64,000 bases of DNA from an uncultured Agromyces sp. (GCA_913053875.1 CAJXGN010000009.1:62001-126000), one strand, 5' to 3'. Positions 46,801-56,218 are shown, numbered from the stretch's first letter. Numbers and translations are program-made. Notes: generated by a model not told the origin, from the letters alone.

Positions 46801-48079
46801 GGGGGTCCGCGCCGCGGGCCCTCCGAGGTCGATCCGCAGCGCCGGTCAGGCCACGCGAGGCCGCCGCACACGCGACCGTGCCCAGGAGCATTGCCACCGC
46901 GAAGGCGCTCACGCCAATGTGTTCACCAAGGGCGCCGCAGAGCGCACCCACCATCACCGCACCGAGTGCCGAGAACGCGTACGCGACGCACCAGTACGCG
47001 GTGCTCGCCTGGGCGCGGCGCGCGGACGGCACGTCGGCGACCGTGAGCGCGAGCGCGTGCGGGAACAGCACGCCGTGCCCGCACCCCGCTGAGACCAGGC
47101 CGAGGACGTACACGACGATGGACCAGCTCGGAGCGTCGAGCAGGGGCGCAGCGCCCATGGCGAGCAACCCCACGAAGAGCGCCGTGAACCCTCCGGTCCG
47201 CCATCTCCCTCCGAGGCGTGCTCCGATCAGTTGCCCCGCGGCAGTTGCGAGGAAGATCATCGAGCCCGCCGCGCCGACCACCAGGATGCTCGGGGAATCG
47301 AGCTCCGCCGTGATCAGGATCGCCGTGATCGCGGTGCACGCACCCATGACGATGAACCCGACCGAGGCAGCGGATGCGCGCAGGAACCGCCTCAGCAATT
47401 CCCGCGGCACCGACGGCAGCACCACTCGCACGGCCATGCCGGACGAGGTACGGGGCGCGTCGTCCGCGAACAGGAGCGCACCGCAGGCGAGCGCGCTGAG
47501 CCCTGCATGCACGACGAACGGAGCGCGCCCGGGTTGCAGCGGGATCAGCCACGCGACGACGGCTGCGAGCATCGGCCCGCACCCGAGGCCGATCATGTTG
47601 GCGGCGCTGGCGATCGCGGAGCCGCGGCGCGGACGAGCCGCCATGTCCACCAGGTAGGCGGTCGCCGTGCCGGTCACGAGCGCGGCGCTGAGCCCCGAGA
47701 TCGCACGGGCGAGGAAGAGCGTCGGCGTCGAACTCGCAGCCGCATACGCGATCCCGCTGCCGATCGCAGCGGCCAGGCCCAGCATGAGGACGGCTCGCCT
47801 GCCTGCGCGGTCGGAGATCGCGCCGAACGCGATCAGGCCGAGGAGCACAGTGACCGCGTAGGTCGCGAACAGCTGTGTCGCACCCGCCGTGTCGAGCCCG
47901 AACTCCCGCTGGAGGTCCGGGTAGATGCTCGTGGGCAGCGTCGTGCCCGCCATCACGACTCCGTAGGCGAGCGCGACCGCACCGAGCGTCCGGATCCGCG
48001 CCCGGTGCTCGACCCCGGGGACACCGCCGGGCGTCGGGTCGACCGTCGCGACGGATCCCCGCCGTGCCGCCCGGGTCAT
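46760..48079 (-). CDS. MFS transporter of the second sugar module
   Basis: This 439-residue major facilitator has about 12 helices. GLIAFGAISDRAGRRAVLMLG is the loop 2-3 motif and FLARAISGLSAALVTGTATAYL follows. It is the last gene of the operon AKR - Gfo/Idh/MocA - TIM barrel - MFS and starts 12 bases after the TIM-barrel stop, so it may import the substrate. ATG at 48079 is chosen; GTG at 48085 is possible. Confidence 0.85.
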   Translation of the reverse strand: MTRAARRGSVATVDPTPGGVPGVEHRARIRTLGAVALAYGVVMAGTTLPTSIYPDLQREFGLDTAGATQLFATYAVTVLLGLIAFGAISDRAGRRAVLMLGLAAAIGSGIAYAAASSTPTLFLARAISGLSAALVTGTATAYLVDMAARPRRGSAIASAANMIGLGCGPMLAAVVAWLIPLQPGRAPFVVHAGLSALACGALLFADDAPRTSSGMAVRVVLPSVPRELLRRFLRASAASVGFIVMGACTAITAILITAELDSPSILVVGAAGSMIFLATAAGQLIGARLGGRWRTGGFTALFVGLLAMGAAPLLDAPSWSIVVYVLGLVSAGCGHGVLFPHALALTVADVPSARRAQASTAYWCVAYAFSALGAVMVGALCGALGEHIGVSAFAVAMLLGTVACAAASRGLTGAADRPRRARGADPLSRRSRGSGRVDT

Positions 48080-48091
48080 GGGCACCCGCGC

Positions 48092-49114
48092 TCAGTCGCC
48101 CGAGGCGACACTGCTCTGCCGAAGGCGCGCATCGGCCTCGAGCAGCACCCCCGCGGCGACCTCCAGGCCTTCGATCCGCCCCAGCGAGACGTCCTCGTGC
48201 TCGATGTTCACGAGCATCCCGGGGTCCACCTCGTGGAGCGCTCGAAGGAACTCGGTCCAGTAGTCGACGTCGTGGCCCTTGCCCAGTGCGACGAAGTCCC
48301 ACGCCGAGTCCTTCGGCCACTCGTTGGCCCACTCGTCTCCGCCCAGGTTGACGCGCGGCTCATCCGGGCGAAGTCGCCGGAAGCGGTTGTCCAGCACCCC
48401 GTAGACGGCGGCGTACTCCGTGTTCACGCGCACGTCCTTGGCAGCGGCGTGCAGCACGAGGGGCCCGAGGTCGCGAATGACGGCGACCGGGTCCATCTGC
48501 TGCCAGAACAGGTGGGACGCGTCGAGTTCGACGCCGAGGTGCGTGGCGCCGGTCAGCTCGACGAGCTTGCGCACGTCGAACGGGTTGAACACGAGGTTCT
48601 GCGGATGCAGCTCGAGCGCGACTCGGACATCGAGGTCGCGCGCGAGCGCATCCGTCTCCCGCCAGTACCGCGTCGCGACCTCCCACTGGTAGTCGAGCAC
48701 GTCGAGCGCTCCGCTGTTCCATGCGTTCACGATCCAGTTGGGATGAGTGGCCCCCGGTTCGCCGCCGGGCAGGCCGGACATCGTCACCACGCGGTGCTGA
48801 CCGAGCCGGTTCGCGAGCCGGATGCTCCGGCGCACGTCCTCGCCGTGAGCCTCCCCGATCACGGGGTTGGGGTGGAGCGGATTCCCGTTGGCGTTCAGGC
48901 CGGCGATCTCGACGCCCGTCCCCTCGAAGAGCCCCAGGAAGTCGTCGCGTGCCGCATCCGACTCGAGGATGTCGTCGAATGTCGGGATGTGCACCGGGGG
49001 GAGGAACCCACCCGAGTTGAGCTCCAAGCCCGTGAGGCCGAGTCCTGCCACGACCTCGATCGCCTCGGGGAGCGGCCGATCGTGCAGGATCGCGTTGTAG
49101 ACGCCGAGCTTCAT
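48092..49114 (-). CDS. Sugar phosphate isomerase/epimerase (TIM barrel)
   Basis: This 340-residue xylose-isomerase-like protein starts MKLGVYNAILHDRPLPEAIE and contains LTGLELNSGGFLP, IAGLNANGNPLHP, VALELHPQNLVFNP, LGVELDASHLFWQQMDP and VNIEHEDVSLG, giving Glu/Asp/His metal ligands on barrel strands. The ATG overlaps the stop of the preceding dehydrogenase (ATGA) and GGAGGT lies upstream. The substrate is unknown, probably a keto-sugar or keto-cyclitol made by its neighbours. Confidence 0.88.
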   Translation of the reverse strand: MKLGVYNAILHDRPLPEAIEVVAGLGLTGLELNSGGFLPPVHIPTFDDILESDAARDDFLGLFEGTGVEIAGLNANGNPLHPNPVIGEAHGEDVRRSIRLANRLGQHRVVTMSGLPGGEPGATHPNWIVNAWNSGALDVLDYQWEVATRYWRETDALARDLDVRVALELHPQNLVFNPFDVRKLVELTGATHLGVELDASHLFWQQMDPVAVIRDLGPLVLHAAAKDVRVNTEYAAVYGVLDNRFRRLRPDEPRVNLGGDEWANEWPKDSAWDFVALGKGHDVDYWTEFLRALHEVDPGMLVNIEHEDVSLGRIEGLEVAAGVLLEADARLRQSSVASGD

Positions 49115-50307
49115 ACGAATACCTCCGGTTCGACGGTGACGGTGGCGCCACCCTGCTGCGCCGACTCCACGACGGCTGCGAGCATCTCCATGTTGTGCAC
49201 CCCGTCGCCGAACGTGGCGCATCGGGGAAGGGACTCCTCCTCGGAGAACCCCGCGACCTCCTCGAGGAACGCGCGGGCCTGGTGGAGGAAGAGCTCGTTC
49301 TGGCCGAACCCGACGCCTGCGGCATCCATCGGCAGGCCACCTGCGAGATACGGATGCTCGGGACCGAGCTGGATCCGGCGGTATCCGTTCGTGGCCGCGG
49401 GGCCGTCGTCGATCAGGAGTTCGACCTGCGCCGGGTACCGCTGGTCCCAACGGGCGGCGCCGCCGGCGCAGAACACCTCGAAGATGAGGCTGGTCGGGTG
49501 CCCCTTGGCGACCCGGGAGACCTCGAACGCGCCGACGCCGTGTTCGAACTCCGCGGAGAAGGTGGCGTAGTCGTCATTCTCCACGGTCTCGAGTTCATCG
49601 CTCACCGCGCTCCGATCGTGCCCGTGCGTGGCGCCGAGCGGTGTGGGCCGTCGGGTGATCACTGTGCTGAGGCGACCACCGCTCACCGACTCGACGTCGC
49701 CGCAGATGAACTCCGCGATGTAGGAGAGGTGGCTCCCGATGTCCGCGAGCGCGCCGGAGCCGGGTGGTCCCTGATATCGCCAGCTCATCGGCCCCTGCGG
49801 GTCGCTCGCGTAGTCCGCCCAGTACCGGCCGCTGAAGTGCAGGACCTCCCCGAGGCGTCCGGACTGTACGAGGTCGCGGACGAACGCGATGCCGGGGGCA
49901 CGGCGGAAGCTGAATCCGATTCGTGCCAGCGTCGCTGCTTCCTCAGCGGCCCGCGCCATGGCCCGGGCGTCCTCCAACGTGTCGCTCAGGGGCTTCTCGC
50001 ACAGCACGTGCTTCCCGGCCGCGAGCAGCCCCTCGACCACCTCGCGATGCAGCGAGTTCGCGATGACGACGCTCACAACGTCGATGTCGTCGGCCTCGGC
50101 GATCGCCTGCCAGTTGTCGTCCCAGCGTTCGTATCCGAAGCGACGAGCCGCGAGCTCTCCGAACCGCGGGTCGACATCCGCGATCGAGACGAGCCGGATC
50201 GGTGGGAGTACCGGGGCGTAGAGCGCCGACGCCATGCGGTACGCGGCGGCGTGTGCCTTGCCCGCCATGCCCGCACCGATGACGGCGACACCGAGTGATG
50301 CTGCCAT
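49111..50307 (-). CDS. Gfo/Idh/MocA family oxidoreductase (module 1)
   Basis: This 398-residue dehydrogenase has VAVIGAGMAGKAHAAAYR (NAD loop), SVVIANSLHREVVEGLL, CEKPLS with the catalytic Lys (about 100-105), and GALADIGSHLSYIAEF, where the Asp and His of the second motif sit. Length is slightly above average for the family. It is coupled to the TIM-barrel gene by a four-base overlap and follows the aldo/keto reductase gene by 50 bases. GAAGGAG precedes the ATG. Confidence 0.9.
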   Translation of the reverse strand: MAASLGVAVIGAGMAGKAHAAAYRMASALYAPVLPPIRLVSIADVDPRFGELAARRFGYERWDDNWQAIAEADDIDVVSVVIANSLHREVVEGLLAAGKHVLCEKPLSDTLEDARAMARAAEEAATLARIGFSFRRAPGIAFVRDLVQSGRLGEVLHFSGRYWADYASDPQGPMSWRYQGPPGSGALADIGSHLSYIAEFICGDVESVSGGRLSTVITRRPTPLGATHGHDRSAVSDELETVENDDYATFSAEFEHGVGAFEVSRVAKGHPTSLIFEVFCAGGAARWDQRYPAQVELLIDDGPAATNGYRRIQLGPEHPYLAGGLPMDAAGVGFGQNELFLHQARAFLEEVAGFSEEESLPRCATFGDGVHNMEMLAAVVESAQQGGATVTVEPEVFV

Positions 50308-50357
50308 GTGTATGTCTCCTTCGACATTGAGGGTCGGCGCGGAATCACGCCGAGCGT

Positions 50358-51290
50358 TCAGTTGTTCTCCGGCAGGCCGATGCGCCACTGCCGCTGTCCG
50401 GCCGGAGGACGGAGCGCGAGGAACTCCTCCACCAGGCCATCGTCGATCGGCGATTCGGCCGCCCGGACCGCGGACTGCAGATGGCGGGACTTCCCGACGC
50501 CGACCACGGTCGTCGCCGCCCCGCTGCGCTGGAACGCGTACTGGTTGGCAAGGAAGGAGATGTCGATCCCCCGCTCCTCTGCGAGCGCGACCATGCGTGA
50601 CGCCGCCTCCGCGACGTGCTGCGGCCACGGCGGGTCGATCTCGATCTTGGATCCACCGGGCGTGAGCAGCCCGAGCGCGACGGCGGCCGCGTTGATGAGC
50701 CCCACACCCTGCTCCTGGGCGATGGGCAGGAGTTCGGTACGGATCGAGTCGTCCAGGAGCGTGCCCTTGGCGTAGGTCAGGATGACGTCGACATCCGTCT
50801 CGCGCAGCACGCGCGTGAACGTCGGCAGGGGGTACCCGGTCATCCCCACGAACCGGCACTTCCCCTCCTCCTTCAGCTTCAGGAGTTCGCCGACGTAGTC
50901 GGTCAGCGTGTGCTCGAGCGGTGCGAACTCGATGTCGTGGAACTGAAGCACGTCGACGTAGTCGGTGCCGAGCAGCCGGAGGCTGTGCTCCAGGCCCTCC
51001 CGCACCCGCCTCGGCGAGAAGTCGAAGTCGTCGAACCCGTACCTGCCGGCCTTGGTGGCGAGGATGACCTTGTCGCGCTTCTCGGGGGTGAGCGCCTTGC
51101 CGAGGCGTTGCTCTGCGCTGCCGTAGTACGGCGAGGTGTCGATGAAGTTGATGCCGGCGTCGAGCACCTCGTCGACCAAGCGGAGGGCATCGGATTCGTC
51201 GAGCGGCCCGAACATCTCGCCGAGCGATCCGGTGCCGAACGAGACCTGCGAGACCTGGAGGCCGGTACGCCCCAACGGTCGGTAATCCAC
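50358..51290 (-). CDS. Aldo/keto reductase (module 1)
   Basis: This 310-residue aldo/keto reductase resembles L-fucose/D-threo-aldose dehydrogenases. The tetrad is visible: Asp and Tyr in FIDTSPYYGSAEQRLG, Lys in ILATKAGRYG and His in LQFHDIEF. It ends in the odd tail GLPENN, shared exactly with the paralog at 61669. AGGGG precedes the GTG. It heads the operon that runs to the MFS gene, under a promoter with an IolR-like operator. Confidence 0.9.
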   Translation of the reverse strand: MDYRPLGRTGLQVSQVSFGTGSLGEMFGPLDESDALRLVDEVLDAGINFIDTSPYYGSAEQRLGKALTPEKRDKVILATKAGRYGFDDFDFSPRRVREGLEHSLRLLGTDYVDVLQFHDIEFAPLEHTLTDYVGELLKLKEEGKCRFVGMTGYPLPTFTRVLRETDVDVILTYAKGTLLDDSIRTELLPIAQEQGVGLINAAAVALGLLTPGGSKIEIDPPWPQHVAEAASRMVALAEERGIDISFLANQYAFQRSGAATTVVGVGKSRHLQSAVRAAESPIDDGLVEEFLALRPPAGQRQWRIGLPENN

Positions 51291-51356
51291 GGAAACCCCT
51301 TTGTTCGATGCGTGCCCGAACGCGAGTGCACGCGATCGGGCCGGTCAGCGAACTGA

Positions 51357-51385
51357 ACGCTACCGGGATCTGAATGTCCTGTCAA
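51357..51385 (-). promoter_or_regulatory. Promoter of the module 1 operon
   Basis: TTGACA (51385-51380), a 17-base spacer and TAGCGT (51362-51357) on the minus strand lie 67 bases upstream of the aldo/keto reductase GTG. Operator E covers the -35 box. Confidence 0.7.
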
Positions 51386-51394
51386 TTGGACATT
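51373..51394. promoter_or_regulatory. IolR-like operator (site E)
   Basis: AATGTCC and GGACATT are exact inverted arms with an eight-base spacer. Inside lies TGTCCTGTCA, one base off the IolR consensus. It overlaps the -35 box of the module 1 promoter. Confidence 0.6.
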
Positions 51395-51434
51395 ATGCGC
51401 CCGATCGCGGCACGTTTCCGGGCTCCGCCCGGGA

Positions 51435-52196
51435 CTACCGGTCGACGAGCGTCATCTCGAAGGAGTAGAGGTCCGGGCGGTAGCAATGCTGGCCCCACTC
51501 CACGGCACGACCGGAATTGTCGAAGGCGGTACGCGACATCGTCAGAACGGCCGCCCCCTTGGGCAGGTCCAGCAGCGCGGCCTCCTCCGCCTTCGCCTGG
51601 CGGGCTCCGATCCGCTGCTTCGCCACGCGTACGGTCACCCCTCGCGCACGGAGCATCTGGTAGAGCCCGTGCGTCGCGAGCGCGTCGGCATCGAGGTCCA
51701 TGAGGGCTTCGGGCAGCACGTTGTCGAGCACCGCGATCGGCACGCCATCCGCGGAACGCAGCCGCTTCACGTGGAGCACCGGGCTCCCGACTTCCACGCC
51801 CAACTCCCCGGCGACGTGTTCGTCGGCTTCGGCAGGCTCCATCGCCAGTAGACGGGTCTCGGGCTTCTGCCCTGCGCGCTGGAGGTCCTCGAAGAGGCTC
51901 GTGAGCTCGACCCCGCGGGTCACCCGCCCATGCACGACCTGCGTACCGATCCCTCGTCGGCGCACCAGCAGCCCCTTGTCGACGAGCTCCTGGATGGCGC
52001 GGCGCACGGTCGGCCGGGACAACCCGAGCCGATTCCCCAGCGAGACCTCGTTCTCCAACCTCGAGCCCGGGGGCAGCGTGCCGTCCTCGATCGCCGCCTC
52101 GAGTCGGTTCGAGACCTGGAAGTAGAGCGGGACCGGACCGGCACGGTCGAGGTCGATGAACAGGTCTGCCGGAAGGCTGGTACCCCCGTCTGCCAT
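51435..52196 (-). CDS. GntR family (HutC/UTRA) transcriptional regulator, candidate IolR
   Basis: This 253-residue regulator has a GntR winged helix (VPLYFQVSNRLEAAIEDGTL, then LENEVSLGNRLGLSRPTVRR, residues about 22-75), followed by a UTRA effector domain (SPVLHVKRLRSADGVPIAV, residues about 85-245) that binds a sugar or similar ligand. It is the only GntR gene in the window and sits amid promoters with IolR-like operators, so it is the best candidate for their repressor. It may be ligand-released by an inositol metabolite. AAGGGGAA precedes the ATG. Confidence 0.92.
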   Translation of the reverse strand: MADGGTSLPADLFIDLDRAGPVPLYFQVSNRLEAAIEDGTLPPGSRLENEVSLGNRLGLSRPTVRRAIQELVDKGLLVRRRGIGTQVVHGRVTRGVELTSLFEDLQRAGQKPETRLLAMEPAEADEHVAGELGVEVGSPVLHVKRLRSADGVPIAVLDNVLPEALMDLDADALATHGLYQMLRARGVTVRVAKQRIGARQAKAEEAALLDLPKGAAVLTMSRTAFDNSGRAVEWGQHCYRPDLYSFEMTLVDR

Positions 52197-52312
52197 GGCA
52201 ATTCCCCTTCGTGCAGCGTCGCGATATGACGTATTTACATTAGCACCTCCTTACCAAAGTCGAGGTTTGTCAGGTGCGTGCCGCACGTCGCAGTCGCCAG
52301 AGTGCAGAACTT

Positions 52313-52322
52313 TGTCCCGACA
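52313..52322. promoter_or_regulatory. IolR-like operator (site F)
   Basis: TGTCCCGACA lies within TTGTC-CC-GACAA, a 12-base inverted repeat, 71 bases upstream of the transaldolase-family ATG. Confidence 0.55.
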
Positions 52323-52393
52323 ATAGAATGACTTTGCTAGACTACGATCGCGATGGCGCGCCGGCGCCGTGCGCAGACCGATCCGGAGGAACC

Positions 52394-53485
52394 ATGAGCA
52401 CCTCGGCCGCCACCGCTCTCGCGACATCACCGCTTCGCCTCGCCGCAGAGTCGACCCCCACGAGCCTGTGGAACGACTCGGCCGATCCGACCCAGCTCGC
52501 TCGTTCCATCGAGTTCGGCGCCGTGGGCGCGACCTGCAACCCCGTCATCGCCCTCACGGCGATCTCCAGCGACCTCGACACCTGGGGCCCACGTATTCGC
52601 CAGCTGGCAGCCGAGTATCCCGCCGCAGGCGAGTCCGAGCTCGGCTGGAGGGTCGTCGAGGAGCTCTCTGTTGCCGCGGCGGCACTGCTCGTTCCCGAGT
52701 TCCGGCGCAGCGGTGGGCGCAACGGCCGGCTCTCGATCCAGACCGATCCTCGGCTGCATCGCGACGCCGACGCCATCGTCGAGCAGGCCGTCCGGTTCTC
52801 TGCACTCGCGGAGAACATCATCGTGAAGATCCCCGCGACCGCGGTGGGCCTCCGGGCGATCGAGGAGGCAACCTACCGCGGCGTGAGCATCAACGCGACC
52901 GTCTCCTTCACGGTGCCCCAGGCACTCGCTGTGGCCGATGCCATCGAACGGGGGCTCGACCGGCGCACCGCCGCCGGTCTTCCCGAACGCGAGTTCGGCA
53001 GCGTCGTGACGATCATGGGCGGGCGGCTCGACGACTGGCTGAAAGCCTGGGTGGCCAAGGAGCGGATCCTCGTGGACCCGGGCATCCTGGAGTGGGCCGG
53101 CGTCGCGGCGCTGAAGCGCGCGCACCATCTCTTCGTCGAGCGCGGATACCGCTCACGCGTCCTGTCGGCGGCGTTCCGCAACCACATGCAGTGGTCGGAG
53201 CTCCTCGGCGGCGACCTCGTCGTCTCTGCGCCGTTCGAGTGGCAGGTCCTGATCAACGAGAACCGGATTCCCGTCGAACACCGTATCGACACCCCGGTCG
53301 ACCCGCGCATCATCGAAGCCCTGCTCGAGCAGGTACCCGAATTCCGCCGGGCGTACGAGCCCGACGGCATGACCGTCGGCGAGTTCGCCGACTTCGGTGC
53401 GACGCGGCGCACGCTGCGCCAGTTCCTCGAGGCGGACGCCGCGCTCGATGCGCTCGTGCGCGACATCCTCGTCCCCTCCCCGTGA
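52394..53485 (+). CDS. Transaldolase family protein
   Basis: This 363-residue class I aldolase of the transaldolase family has SLWNDSADPTQLARSIEFGA (catalytic Asp region), VGATCNPVIAL, the Schiff-base Lys145 in NIIVKIPATAVG, and SINATVSFTVPQA. It could transfer or cleave three-carbon units from a ketose phosphate made by the adjacent catabolic enzymes. GGAGGAACC precedes the ATG. It is divergent from the GntR regulator and lies behind operator F. Confidence 0.88.
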   Translation: MSTSAATALATSPLRLAAESTPTSLWNDSADPTQLARSIEFGAVGATCNPVIALTAISSDLDTWGPRIRQLAAEYPAAGESELGWRVVEELSVAAAALLVPEFRRSGGRNGRLSIQTDPRLHRDADAIVEQAVRFSALAENIIVKIPATAVGLRAIEEATYRGVSINATVSFTVPQALAVADAIERGLDRRTAAGLPEREFGSVVTIMGGRLDDWLKAWVAKERILVDPGILEWAGVAALKRAHHLFVERGYRSRVLSAAFRNHMQWSELLGGDLVVSAPFEWQVLINENRIPVEHRIDTPVDPRIIEALLEQVPEFRRAYEPDGMTVGEFADFGATRRTLRQFLEADAALDALVRDILVPSP

Positions 53486-53493
53486 CGCGAGCC

Positions 53494-53970
53494 TCACGCT
53501 GCGAAGTGCCCTTCGAGCGCCTCGACGATCAGCCGGTGGTCCTCTTCTTGGGCCAGGCCCGAGACGACGGCCGAACCGACGACGCCCGTCCCTCGGACGG
53601 CGAGCGGATACCCGCCACCATGGGGTGCGAACTCCGGGAAATCCAGCCCCGTGGCCTCGGCGAACGTGGTACCCCCGGCGATGTGCCGGTACCGCTCGAG
53701 CAGGCTGGAGTGTCCGAAGCGCTCGACCACTCGCGCCTTGCCCGCAGCGTACATGTCGTGGTGTTCGGTCGTACCCTCGAGCGCCGCCCGGAACGCCACC
53801 CGGCCGAGCCGGCGTATCTCGATGAGCACCGGAAACCCGCGATCCGTCGCCAGCCGGAGGAGTCGACCTCCGATGCCGACGGCGTCCGCGAGGCTGAGCG
53901 AGTCGAGGATCAATCGCTCCTCCTCCAGCTCGAGCTCCCTCAGAGTGCGTTCCGTGATCTCGTCGCTCAT
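53494..53970 (-). CDS. UPF0303/HbpS-like domain protein
   Basis: This 158-residue protein matches the UPF0303 family (heme-degrading/HbpS-like fold): LRLATDRGFPVLIEIRRLGR, HHDMYAAGKARVVERFGHSS, FPEFAPHGGGYPLAVRGTGV and VVSGLAQEEDHRLIVEAL. Related GlcG/HbpS proteins are common in sugar-catabolic operons, but the function is not established. It converges on the transaldolase gene, with eight bases between, and is divergent from the MFS gene at 54192. Confidence 0.82.
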   Translation of the reverse strand: MSDEITERTLRELELEEERLILDSLSLADAVGIGGRLLRLATDRGFPVLIEIRRLGRVAFRAALEGTTEHHDMYAAGKARVVERFGHSSLLERYRHIAGGTTFAEATGLDFPEFAPHGGGYPLAVRGTGVVGSAVVSGLAQEEDHRLIVEALEGHFAA

Positions 53971-54039
53971 CCCAGGCCTCCTCGCCGGTGGTGCCGCCCC
54001 GCCCGCGAACGCGGACGCACCGCGACCTTATCAGCAGTC

Positions 54040-54068
54040 TTGACCGAACGTCCTATTGGCAGGACAAT
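54040..54068 (+). promoter_or_regulatory. Promoter of the 54192 MFS gene
   Basis: TTGACC (54040-54045), a 17-base spacer and GACAAT (54063-54068) point right. Operator G occupies most of the spacer. Confidence 0.5.
54049..54066. promoter_or_regulatory. IolR-like operator (site G)
   Basis: CGTCC-N8-GGACA has the same arm spacing as site E. On the minus strand it contains TGTCCTGCCA. It lies between the UPF0303 and MFS genes. Confidence 0.5.
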
Positions 54069-54191
54069 TTAGCAATGCCCACGGGCGGTCCGATGCCGAG
54101 ACTCGGCATGCCTCCCGAAGCGCCCCTCCAACTGACGCGCGACCCTCGCCGCGCCTCCCGGCGCAACCACCGCCGAGACGAAGGACGAGAC

Positions 54192-55451
54192 ATGATCGCG
54201 ACGCGAACGCGCACCCGGACCGACCTGCGCTGGCGCCCGCTCATCGTGCTCGCGTTCGCGATGTTCGCTGCCGTCACGAGCGAGTTCCTCCCCGCTGGAC
54301 TGCTGCTCACCATCCAGGCTGACCTGCAGCTCTCGGTCACCGAGGCGGGACTCCTCGTCACGGCATTCGCCGGCACCGTGATGCTGGTGACGGCTCCGCT
54401 CGTCGCCCTGACGGCCCGGCTCTCGCGTCGGACGGCGATCCTCGCGGCGATGTGCTCGATCACCCTCGCGAACGTGATCGCCACGCTCGCGCCCGAGTTC
54501 GGCGTGCTACTGGCGACCCGCATCCTCAGCGGAGCATCCCACGCCCTCCTCTCCGCCTCGGTCCTTGCCTACGTCGGCGCCGCCGTACCGCGCGACGCGA
54601 TGGGACGCGCGGTGTCCACCGTCGCCGGGGGCGCGAGCCTGGCAATGTGCCTGGGCATTCCGCTCGGGGCCGCTCTCGCGCAGATCGGGAGCTGGCGTAT
54701 CGCGTTCGGCCTGGTCGCCATGCTCGCCGCCACTGGCGCCTGCGCCGTCGCGGTGCTCCTTCCCGACGTCGGCACGGCCGGGCGCGCGCACGCCGCCACG
54801 CCGACCACCCGGCGCGAGCTCCGAGCGGACCGGGTGGACATGGTCTTCGCCAACGTGCCGACGTTCTTCATCGTCAGCGGCCTCTTCTGCCTCTACACCT
54901 ACATCGCGATCTGGCTGACGACGTCCGCCGGCTTCGACGAGAACGCAATCCCGGTGCTCCTGGTCGCCTTCGGCGTCTCGGGAGCGGTCGGCCTGCTGAT
55001 CGCGGGGACACTGGGCGACCGCTACCCGTCGGTCGCGCTCGAGGCCGCAGTCGCGCTCAGCGTGGCCGCCGTGCTGATCGTGGAGTTCGGCGCGACGATG
55101 CGACCGCTCGTCCTGGTCGGCCTCTTCTGCTGGGGACTCGCCTTCGGGGCGACCCCGGCATTGCTGCAGGCCCGCGTCATGCGTGCCGCGACCGAGCGCA
55201 CGCGCACGCTCGCTGGCGCACTCCAGACGCTCGTGGGCAACGGCGCGGTCGCGTTCGGCTCGGTGCTGGGCGGCGTGGTCATCGATGGAGCAGGCGTTGA
55301 GGCGCTCCCGTTCGTGGCCGCGACGTGGCTCGCGGCCACGCTCGCCGCGTACGCCGTCGTGCGTACGCGGCGAGCGAGGAGACGCCGGGCACGGGCGACC
55401 CGCCCGACTACTGGCTCAGCTGTCGCGGATAGACCCCACCGCGGATGTTGA
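54192..55451 (+). CDS. MFS transporter (AraJ/arabinose-efflux-like)
   Basis: This 419-residue major facilitator has about 12 helices. VTSEFLPAGLLLTIQADLQ is the helix 1 segment typical of the DHA1/AraJ exporters, TARLSRRTAI is the loop 2-3 region, and LATRILSGASHALL is helix 4. Sugar efflux or uptake is possible. AAGGACGAG precedes the ATG at 54192. Its last 44 bases overlap the convergent tectonin-like gene. Confidence 0.87.
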   Translation: MIATRTRTRTDLRWRPLIVLAFAMFAAVTSEFLPAGLLLTIQADLQLSVTEAGLLVTAFAGTVMLVTAPLVALTARLSRRTAILAAMCSITLANVIATLAPEFGVLLATRILSGASHALLSASVLAYVGAAVPRDAMGRAVSTVAGGASLAMCLGIPLGAALAQIGSWRIAFGLVAMLAATGACAVAVLLPDVGTAGRAHAATPTTRRELRADRVDMVFANVPTFFIVSGLFCLYTYIAIWLTTSAGFDENAIPVLLVAFGVSGAVGLLIAGTLGDRYPSVALEAAVALSVAAVLIVEFGATMRPLVLVGLFCWGLAFGATPALLQARVMRAATERTRTLAGALQTLVGNGAVAFGSVLGGVVIDGAGVEALPFVAATWLAATLAAYAVVRTRRARRRRARATRPTTGSAVADRPHRGC

Positions 55452-56202
55452 TCAGCCAGACCATGCCGTTCGACGTGGCGCCGACCCTGATGGTCGCACC
55501 GTCGATCTTGTCCCACTCGCGCCCGTTGTAGCGGTACACCGAGTTGCCGCCGTGGCGACCGCCGTCCATGCCGGCGATCCAGCAGTTGCCGTCGGCGCCG
55601 AAGGCGATGTCGATCGCCGCGTTCGGGAGCCGGTGCCAGCGTCCGGCCAGCCGCCGGAAGATGAACCCCGAATCCGTCGTGATCCACGGCTCGCCATCGG
55701 GCGCCACCGCGATGCGAGTCGCACCGCGATCGATGCGCTCCCACGCCGAGCCGGTCCACCGGAGCACCGCGTACCCGTCTTCCACCGACTCGGTCCCGAC
55801 GGCCCAGACGGCGCCGTCCGCTCCGACCGAGATGTCACGCGCAGTGCCCGGCACGGTCTCCCATGCCCCCGCCACGCGCCGCCGAATCGTGCCGTCGTTG
55901 CGCACCAGCCAGGGCTCACCGTCCGGGTCGACGGCGACGGCGACGCCTTCGCCCTCGACGCGGTCGAACTCGAGGCCGTTCCAGCGGAACAACTCGTAGT
56001 CGAGGTCGCCGCGATCGACGCCGTTCGCGCTCCGCGGGAGCATCAGGACGTAGACCGAGTCATCCGCCCCGATCGCCAGATCGCGTGCCGGGTCGTTGTG
56101 CCGCGCACTGTCGTGCACGCGAGTGAACTCGGCCGCCTGCTGTTCGAAGAGGTGAGACTGGTCTCCGCGGAGATAGTCCCGGGTCGTGTCGTACCACAGC
56201 AT
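55408..56202 (-). CDS. Tectonin-like beta-propeller protein 1
   Basis: This 264-residue protein consists of tandem beta-propeller blades of the tectonin type. Each repeat reads roughly as an aromatic W, basic residues, D-I-A/S-GADG-x-x-W-x-I/V-G, for example AIDIAFGADGNCWIAGMDGG and ARDISVGADGAVWAVGTE. No signal peptide or membrane helix is present. The last 60 residues closely match the protein encoded at the right edge. Some tectonins are lectins, so sugar binding is a guess. It is the last gene after the ABC importer genes; GGAAGG precedes the ATG. Confidence 0.75.
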   Translation of the reverse strand: MLWYDTTRDYLRGDQSHLFEQQAAEFTRVHDSARHNDPARDLAIGADDSVYVLMLPRSANGVDRGDLDYELFRWNGLEFDRVEGEGVAVAVDPDGEPWLVRNDGTIRRRVAGAWETVPGTARDISVGADGAVWAVGTESVEDGYAVLRWTGSAWERIDRGATRIAVAPDGEPWITTDSGFIFRRLAGRWHRLPNAAIDIAFGADGNCWIAGMDGGRHGGNSVYRYNGREWDKIDGATIRVGATSNGMVWLINIRGGVYPRQLSQ

Positions 56203-56218
56203 GTGGGAATCCTTCCGA

